IMG/VR virus record: IMGVR_UViG_3300031215_000036
Coordinates: 1-35,581 of that record
Reading direction: 5' to 3' (one strand)
DNA length: 35,581 nt
Source of the DNA: a virus
Positions within the stretch are counted from its first letter, which is position 1; each line of letters opens with the position of its first letter. Below the pieces are notes generated by a model. That model was not told the DNA's origin. It did no database searches and worked only from the letters and a program-made list of their open reading frames with translations. This document shows, one piece after another, positions 31,070 through 35,581 of the stretch. The translations under genes were made by a program, and so were the position numbers.

Positions 31070-31235
31070 TACGCCATGGTTCGTGTCTCACAAACCATAA
31101 TACAGAGGATTTTAAAGGAAATACCTACGCCATGGTTCGTGTCTCACTAACCATAATACAGAGGATTTTAAAGGAAATACCTACGCCATGGTTCGTGTCT
31201 CACTAACCATAATACAGGGATTTTAAAGGAAATAC
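31069..31235. repeat. Three tandem 56-bp palindromic repeats
   Basis: Units lie at 31069-31124, 31125-31180 and 31181-31235 (the last lacks one base). They differ only at one A/T position and one deletion. Each contains a hairpin: ATGGTTCGTG, loop TCT, then CACTAACCAT. There are no unique spacers between units, so this is not a CRISPR array. Confidence 0.9.
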
Positions 31236-31265
31236 AAAATAAATCAATCTTTTTGTGCAAAACGC

Positions 31266-31322
31266 TTGTTTACCCAAAATAAAGAGTTATATTTGTAGTG
31301 AAGTTAGCAACGAAGCTACTTC
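31266..31322 (+). promoter_or_regulatory. Cargo promoter with palindrome in the leader
   Basis: TTG at 31266-31268 and TATATTTG at 31288-31295 match the Bacteroidota -33 and -7 elements with a 19-base spacing. Just downstream, GAAGTTAGC (31300-31308) pairs with GCTACTTC (31315-31322), a type-B REP-like palindrome in the leader. Confidence 0.65.
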
Positions 31323-31336
31323 GAAAAATAAAAGAC

Positions 31337-31669
31337 ATGACTTATACAGTAAAAAACAAACAGCACGAACAAGACAATATTAGTTTTATTGACGTGACTT
31401 CTGCAAAAGAAGAATTACCTTCTTTTTTGGATTATAAAAAAGTTTTAGAACATTCTTTAAAGAGCAAAAATATCACAAGCGAAAAAGACATTAAAAGCCT
31501 TTGTGATGGCGGAGACCATTTAGAGCCTTATTTTAGCGAAAATACAGCAGCTTACGAATGTGCAATGTATGTTGAATACACTCCATTTGTAACAATAGAC
31601 GATGAAGGCGAAGAGGTTGAAAAAACTTTGGACTTTGATTCTGAAACCGAAGAATACGAACTTTTTTAA
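31337..31669 (+). CDS. Acidic cargo protein in the late region
   Basis: The ATG at 31337 lies after the -7 element and gives 110 residues; an in-frame GTG at 31298 is too close to the promoter. It is AT-rich and acidic, ending in a Glu/Asp run (IDDEGEEVEKTLDFDSETEE). No motif is recognised. It is followed one base later by a second small gene, suggesting a two-gene cassette. Its acidity would suit a DNA mimic or antitoxin, but nothing proves this. Confidence 0.55.
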   Translation: MTYTVKNKQHEQDNISFIDVTSAKEELPSFLDYKKVLEHSLKSKNITSEKDIKSLCDGGDHLEPYFSENTAAYECAMYVEYTPFVTIDDEGEEVEKTLDFDSETEEYELF

Positions 31670-31670
31670 C

Positions 31671-31871
31671 ATGGCATTCTGGTTTTTAAATAAAGAGACA
31701 AACACCGCTAAAATATACGGCGGTGTTTCTGCTCTCTTAAAGCACGAAGACATTGAGCCAACTCATAAAAGTAAATTGCAAGAAAACTTCTCACGTAAGA
31801 AATTAAACGCATTCGAGGATGATGTATATAGAATTGAACGTTGTGAAGTATTAACAACGAAATCCAAATAA
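31671..31871 (+). CDS. Small basic cargo protein
   Basis: The ATG at 31671 follows the upstream TAA by one base and gives 66 residues. It is basic and aromatic (AFWFLNKETNTAKIYGGVSA), the opposite in charge to its neighbour, as in some toxin-antitoxin pairs. The stop overlaps the left end of an attC-like site (ATCCAAATAAG). Function unknown. Confidence 0.5.
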   Translation: MAFWFLNKETNTAKIYGGVSALLKHEDIEPTHKSKLQENFSRKKLNAFEDDVYRIERCEVLTTKSK

Positions 31872-31975
31872 GTTTGAAAAACTTAAAGCGGGCGGGGCTT
31901 TGCTTTTTTTTTGTTCCAATTACCTACGAACTTAAATACGAGAGCTAAACCCCGCTTGCTACTAACGTGTTGGAT
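31863..31975 (+). other. attC-like recombination site 6
   Basis: ATCCAA at 31863-31868 and GTTGGAT at 31969-31975 form the ends; the right end fits GTTRRRY exactly. Inner arms AAGCGGGCGGGG (31887-31898) and CCCCGCTT (31950-31957) pair with bulges. It closes the small late cargo unit. Confidence 0.55.
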
Positions 31976-32021
31976 ATGGGTTGATTATCTACGACTTAAT
32001 AAAACTAAACTTCGATAAACC

Positions 32022-32234
32022 ATGGGAACAAAAATGAACAAGGAATCTTATCAAAAATTAATTGATGAAGACTTAGAATGGCTTAATCAACAGCCTAGAA
32101 CTTTGGAAAGAATGCACATTGCGGATATTGTCAAAGAATCAATTGATTTTCACTACCCTAAACCAGTAGATAATTTACCTATATCTGGTGTTGTTGTGCC
32201 GAAGGGTACCTCAACCGATGGCGCGCGTCTGTGA
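32022..32234 (+). CDS. Small cargo protein truncated by a REP element
   Basis: This 70-residue reading (or 66 from the ATG at 32034) is helical at first (YQKLIDEDLEWLNQQPRTLE). Its last codons and TGA stop come from REP copy 6 at 32220, so the natural C-terminus has probably been replaced. It lies between attC-like site 6 and the small terminase gene. The family is not recognised; part of an antitoxin-like protein is possible. Confidence 0.45.
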   Translation: MGTKMNKESYQKLIDEDLEWLNQQPRTLERMHIADIVKESIDFHYPKPVDNLPISGVVVPKGTSTDGARL

Positions 32235-32242
32235 CGCGTGTC
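32220..32242. repeat. REP-like hairpin (copy 6)
   Basis: GGCGCGCGTC (32220-32229) and GACGCGTGTC (32233-32242) around TGT match copy 5. It ends 38 bases before the terminase small subunit start and supplies the stop of the upstream gene. Confidence 0.7.
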
Positions 32243-32280
32243 CTTCCTCTAATCATACACTTCAACCACATTTGTACCAC

Positions 32281-33213
32281 ATGAAGCAACTGATCAATCT
32301 ATCAGACGAGCACAAAGAAACCTTAGAAAAACTCTCCGCCCTCGGTCTATCTCATACCGAGATGGCCACCTACCTTAGTTTCGATCAGCAGCTTTTCACA
32401 GAGGCCGCTTCCGATCCCGATAGCAACATTGCCTACCACATCCACCGTGGTAAGCTCATGTCCATGGTCAATGAGCAGATGGCATTGCTCACAGATGCGT
32501 GGCAGGGAGATGTACCAGCATCCACACAGCTAGCCAATATCCGCCGCAACCGTGGCTGGGAGACCAGCAAGCTCGACATCTTCGGAGCTATAGCCGATAA
32601 GAAACTCATGGAGAGTCTCGAAGACTACATCCAGAGTGGCAATATCAATAAGCTCAGCGCTGAGGAAGCCATCTATATCGAAGCGCTCACCTTGTTCAAT
32701 TCCTTGAGCCGCAAGTATGGCAGGCGCAATACCATCCAGTTCTTTACTCAAGCCCCCTTCAATCTCAAGTATGCCCGTGCCTCAGAGATGTACGACGAAG
32801 CGGTCAATCTCTTCTATCGAGATCGTATCATTGAGAAAAAAGCCCTTCGGCACAAGAAGGCCGAGCAACTCGACGAAGCAGCCCTGATCGTCCGGGACAA
32901 TGCCCAGTCCTCTAAAGATTGGGAGATCTACGGTAAGTTACTCATGGCATCTTCCAAGCTCCAGGAGCTTGACAAGCCCGATGTAGAGAAGCTGCCTGTA
33001 GAGCTATATCAAAAGCCCATCAGGGTCTACAGCCTCGATACCGAGACCATCGGATTACCCAAGATCGACCGGCAGGATCTCGCCACACAGATCGAACTAC
33101 TCGATATCCCCGAGCGTGAAAAAATCCGACTAAAATCAGACGCCCTGCTGGGGCCATTTAACATAACCGAGCGACTAAATGAGCTGGAGGAAGAAAGTAA
33201 ATCCGAAGAGTAG
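32281..33213 (+). CDS. Probable terminase small subunit
   Basis: The ATG at 32281 gives 310 residues; longer readings pass through the REP hairpin. The N-terminus has a helix-turn-helix-like segment (LSALGLSHTEMATYLSFDQQ), as in small terminases that bind the packaging site. A long helical region and a charged tail (NELEEESKSEE) follow. It overlaps the large terminase start by 35 bases. At 310 residues it is long for the family, so it may have an added assembly domain. Confidence 0.65.
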   Translation: MKQLINLSDEHKETLEKLSALGLSHTEMATYLSFDQQLFTEAASDPDSNIAYHIHRGKLMSMVNEQMALLTDAWQGDVPASTQLANIRRNRGWETSKLDIFGAIADKKLMESLEDYIQSGNINKLSAEEAIYIEALTLFNSLSRKYGRRNTIQFFTQAPFNLKYARASEMYDEAVNLFYRDRIIEKKALRHKKAEQLDEAALIVRDNAQSSKDWEIYGKLLMASSKLQELDKPDVEKLPVELYQKPIRVYSLDTETIGLPKIDRQDLATQIELLDIPEREKIRLKSDALLGPFNITERLNELEEESKSEE

Positions 33214-34936
33214 CCAGGTCAATCCATCCTTTGCCAATTGGTTTTCCCAGCTGTGCATGATGATCATGCCCAAGTACCTCTATGTCATTGCCGGTAGGGG
33301 CTCATCCAAGACTACCGACATCCAGGTAGAGCGACTCATCGAGATGGCCTACGATATGCCCGGAGCTCCAGTAGTCTGGGTCTCCGATACCTATGCCAAT
33401 CTTCAAAAAAATGTCCTAAATACTGTCATGGAGGGTCTTGCACTCAAGGGTTATCACAAGGATATACACTATGTCGTTGAGAAGGCTCCTCCAAAGTATT
33501 CTGAGGCAGAAAAAGAAGATCTACCCACAGGCATCAAAGAGCACTTCTGGAAGCCTTACAATCAGCTAGCCAGCTACAAACATACCCTCATCTTCTTCAC
33601 GGGGCTTAATCTTACGTATGCTAGTCTCGACCGTCCGGCTTCATTAGCAGGACGCAACTATGTCCATATCTTTGGTGATGAAGCCAAGTACTTCCGCGAA
33701 GATCGCATTGCCAATCTCTTGAAGGCCGTTCGTGGATACCGTGTGAAGTACGGGGGCAGTGTCTTCTATCGTGGGCATACCTTCACTACCGATATGCCCG
33801 ATACCAGCCGTATCGGTGAGTACGACTGGATTCTCAAGCAAGGCAAAAAGATGTCCGCCTCAGCCATAGCCCTGGTCTTGAAGCTCGCCATTGTCGTCAA
33901 CGAATCCCTACAGGAGTACCTGGTAGCCTGCGAAGAAGCCAATACCGAAGAGCAGATCAAGAAGCACCGCGTCTGGAAGAGATGGATCGAGCGATGGATA
34001 GCCGCCCGCATGCACAAGGCATCACAGACATTCTTTTTCATCGCCAGCAGCTTCGTCAATGCCGACATCCTCACCCCCGAGTACTTCGCCAATGAGTTTG
34101 AGTCGGATTTCTCTGATGTCAAGACTGCCATTCTCAGCATGAAGCCATCACTTGAGTCTGGTGAGCGCTTCTATGCCAATTTGAATGAGCGCCATTTCTA
34201 TCGCACTGGTGTCGATCCTGTGGCCGCTGCACATTTCGGATTGACCGATGCGGAAGACTGCCGCATCCTCAAGCATCACAATAGCAACCGTGCCATTGAC
34301 GCAGGAGCCGATTTCGGCAATATGATCAGCCTCACACTAGCCCAGGAGTCTGGCAAGACCTATCGTTGTACCAAGTTCATCTATACCCTCTCTCCTGAGT
34401 GGATCAGAGACCTGGCAGACAAGTTCCTTGACTTCTACAAGCCACATAGAGAGAAAGTGCTCAACCTATACTACGATCGAGCAGCCAACAATTATCACAA
34501 AGCAAAGCAGGACCTTGCCAATCAGCTGAAGAAAGCCATCGAGTACCGTCCTGAGCCAGGCAATGAAGACAAGCTCATCGCCACAGGGTGGAAAGTCGTA
34601 CTGATGAGTGAAGGTCAGGGCAACATTGGTCAAAATGAAGAGTACAACTTTATGCAAGAGCTACTCTCCGGCAATAATCGAAAGCTCCCCAATATCCAGA
34701 TTGATTATTTCGCGTGCAAGGCTCTACGTTGCAGTTTAGAGTTAACCAAGACACGCAAAAATCAAAAGGGCTTCATCGTCAAAGATAAAAGCTCCGAGAA
34801 GCTACCGATCCACCGGCTGCCCTTAGAGTCTACCAACGCCTCCGACAGCTTCAAGTACCTCTTGATGCGACGATCATGGCGCAGACTGGTAGCCTCCAGA
34901 TCAAAGCCCTACACCGGCTCTACGAGTGTGATTTAA
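33179..34936 (+). CDS. terL: Terminase large subunit
   Basis: This 585-residue packaging motor has the ATPase part with Walker A AGRGSSKTT at 38-46 and Walker B HIFGDEAKY (D167, E168). It is followed by an RNase H-like nuclease with Asp residues D374 and D378 in AIDAGADFG, D433 in LYYDRAANN and a late Asp in NASDSFKYL. It cuts and pumps phage DNA into the prohead. It ends at a TAA within GATTTAAAGG, at the left end of an attC-like palindrome where AT-rich cargo begins. The portal gene expected next is not in the window. Confidence 0.93.
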   Translation: MSWRKKVNPKSSQVNPSFANWFSQLCMMIMPKYLYVIAGRGSSKTTDIQVERLIEMAYDMPGAPVVWVSDTYANLQKNVLNTVMEGLALKGYHKDIHYVVEKAPPKYSEAEKEDLPTGIKEHFWKPYNQLASYKHTLIFFTGLNLTYASLDRPASLAGRNYVHIFGDEAKYFREDRIANLLKAVRGYRVKYGGSVFYRGHTFTTDMPDTSRIGEYDWILKQGKKMSASAIALVLKLAIVVNESLQEYLVACEEANTEEQIKKHRVWKRWIERWIAARMHKASQTFFFIASSFVNADILTPEYFANEFESDFSDVKTAILSMKPSLESGERFYANLNERHFYRTGVDPVAAAHFGLTDAEDCRILKHHNSNRAIDAGADFGNMISLTLAQESGKTYRCTKFIYTLSPEWIRDLADKFLDFYKPHREKVLNLYYDRAANNYHKAKQDLANQLKKAIEYRPEPGNEDKLIATGWKVVLMSEGQGNIGQNEEYNFMQELLSGNNRKLPNIQIDYFACKALRCSLELTKTRKNQKGFIVKDKSSEKLPIHRLPLESTNASDSFKYLLMRRSWRRLVASRSKPYTGSTSVI

Positions 34937-35060
34937 AGGTTTTTATATAAAACGGGAGGGATGTAAAAGCATTATTTTGGGTTAGGAAATTACCAAAATT
35001 GAAACTCGAAGGCTAAAGTAGAATGACATAACCCGACTTTTTTATATACTGTGTTAACTA
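34930..35060 (+). other. attC-like recombination site 7
   Basis: TATATAAAACGGG (34944-34956) and the ATGT at 34961 pair with ACATAACCCG (35026-35035) and TTTTTTATATA ending at 35048. GTTAACT at 35053-35059 fits the right-end consensus GTTRRRY closely. The left box is degenerate (TTTAAA). It joins the terminase gene to the next cargo gene. Confidence 0.45.
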
Positions 35061-35086
35061 CTGTTATTTTTTTCGAGCGTTGGCAA

Positions 35087-35533
35087 ATGGCTGACGATAG
35101 GAAGACAAATATTTATAAAGTTATGGAAATAGAGAAAATAATATACGATACCACCAGAGAAATATATAGTGTTGAAGATAAATTAAGTATTGCTACTGTT
35201 TTTATATTCTGCGATAAAATAGGAAGTGTTCAAATGGCTGAATTACTTTATACAGATAACCACGAAAAATTGGTTAAAAATCTAAATTTAAAATATGTTG
35301 ATTTTGATGTTGATTTTTCTATAAGATTTGATAATAAAAATGTGAACAATAGTTTTTATAAAACACTCGAAAAGGTAAGAGAAAAAGAAGATGCAAATGG
35401 TTACTACAAAGCATTATTTAATAAAGACCCTTATGCACTTATAATAGCTGATATAGTGAATTACAATTTTGATAAGGTAGAATTTAAAAAGTTTACTAAA
35501 AAAGTTAACGAACAATTATCACTTTGCTTTTAG
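35087..35533 (+). CDS. AT-rich cargo protein of unknown function
   Basis: The ATG at 35087 gives 148 residues; ATG 35123 is an alternative start. It is rich in Lys, Asp, Asn and Phe, helical at the start (YKVMEIEKIIYDTTREIYSV), with no signal peptide or recognised motif. Its low GC content contrasts sharply with the terminase gene. Flanking palindromes suggest it is a single-gene cassette. TAACGTGTTG 16 bases downstream resembles the end of site 6, so another site may begin there. Confidence 0.55.
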   Translation: MADDRKTNIYKVMEIEKIIYDTTREIYSVEDKLSIATVFIFCDKIGSVQMAELLYTDNHEKLVKNLNLKYVDFDVDFSIRFDNKNVNNSFYKTLEKVREKEDANGYYKALFNKDPYALIIADIVNYNFDKVEFKKFTKKVNEQLSLCF

Positions 35534-35581
35534 CGTAATAATGATAACGTGTTGAAGGCAAAAAAATAATTGTAGTTAACG

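Noticed and set aside
31069-31235. Possible CRISPR array (three regular repeats)
   Set aside because: The units are directly adjacent and nearly identical over their full length, with no unique spacers. They are palindromic tandem repeats.
1-35581. tRNA genes, integrase and phage attachment site
   Set aside because: No cloverleaf with acceptor end and no integrase-like protein motif was recognised anywhere in the window; absence outside it cannot be judged.

Overview
The window reads as a temperate siphovirus-type phage or prophage of a Bacteroidota host, most likely Cytophagales-like, carrying foreign cargo. The phage assignment rests on a tape measure protein, tail proteins, a four-gene lysis block, a primase-helicase, an S49 head protease, a capsid candidate and a two-gene terminase. 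The host assignment is inference. It rests on gene starts without Shine-Dalgarno sequences, promoter-like TTTG/TAnnTTTG pairs, and dispersed REP-like hairpins. No integrase, portal or DNA polymerase is visible, so the element continues outside the window.

Layout: 132-11702 (+) holds tail morphogenesis, tail tip or adhesin genes and lysis genes (XhlA-like, M15 endolysin, holin-like, u-spanin-like lipoprotein). 11722-12469 is a divergent regulatory switch. 12542-18922 is the early or replication block, with a 948-residue primase-SF3 helicase, small zinc-binding and membrane proteins, an ASCH-like protein and a Pol beta-type nucleotidyltransferase. 18923-25128 is AT-rich accessory DNA. 25129-34936 holds packaging and head genes, interrupted at 31020-32280 by REP-like elements, 56-bp repeats and a small AT-rich cargo unit. 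More AT-rich cargo starts after the terminase at 34937.

The main cargo is a five-gene, fully overlapping operon (21090-24322) that I read as a type IV-B CRISPR-Cas locus: csf1-like (Cas8), cas11-like, csf2 (Cas7), a CysH/PAPS-reductase-like gene and csf3 (Cas5). There is no CRISPR array, Cas6, DinG or adaptation gene. The accessory units are separated by imperfect palindromes with CTAAC and GTTAG ends and bulged arms, resembling integron attC recombination sites. Several cargo stop codons lie inside the CTAAC box. This suggests that the CRISPR operon and the small genes behave as mobile cassettes.

Other signals stand out. A 55-bp in-frame copy of the phage helicase sensor-1 segment sits inside a cargo gene. 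About 12 copies of GTTAC-type repeats lie in a gene-free stretch before the head genes. Four unrelated virion-type proteins share a Gly/Ser tail ending in GGGL. REP hairpins are read through in frame inside phage genes. A promoter family with GTCCTTT boxes precedes four genes. All functional statements come from reading motifs by eye; no database search was run.
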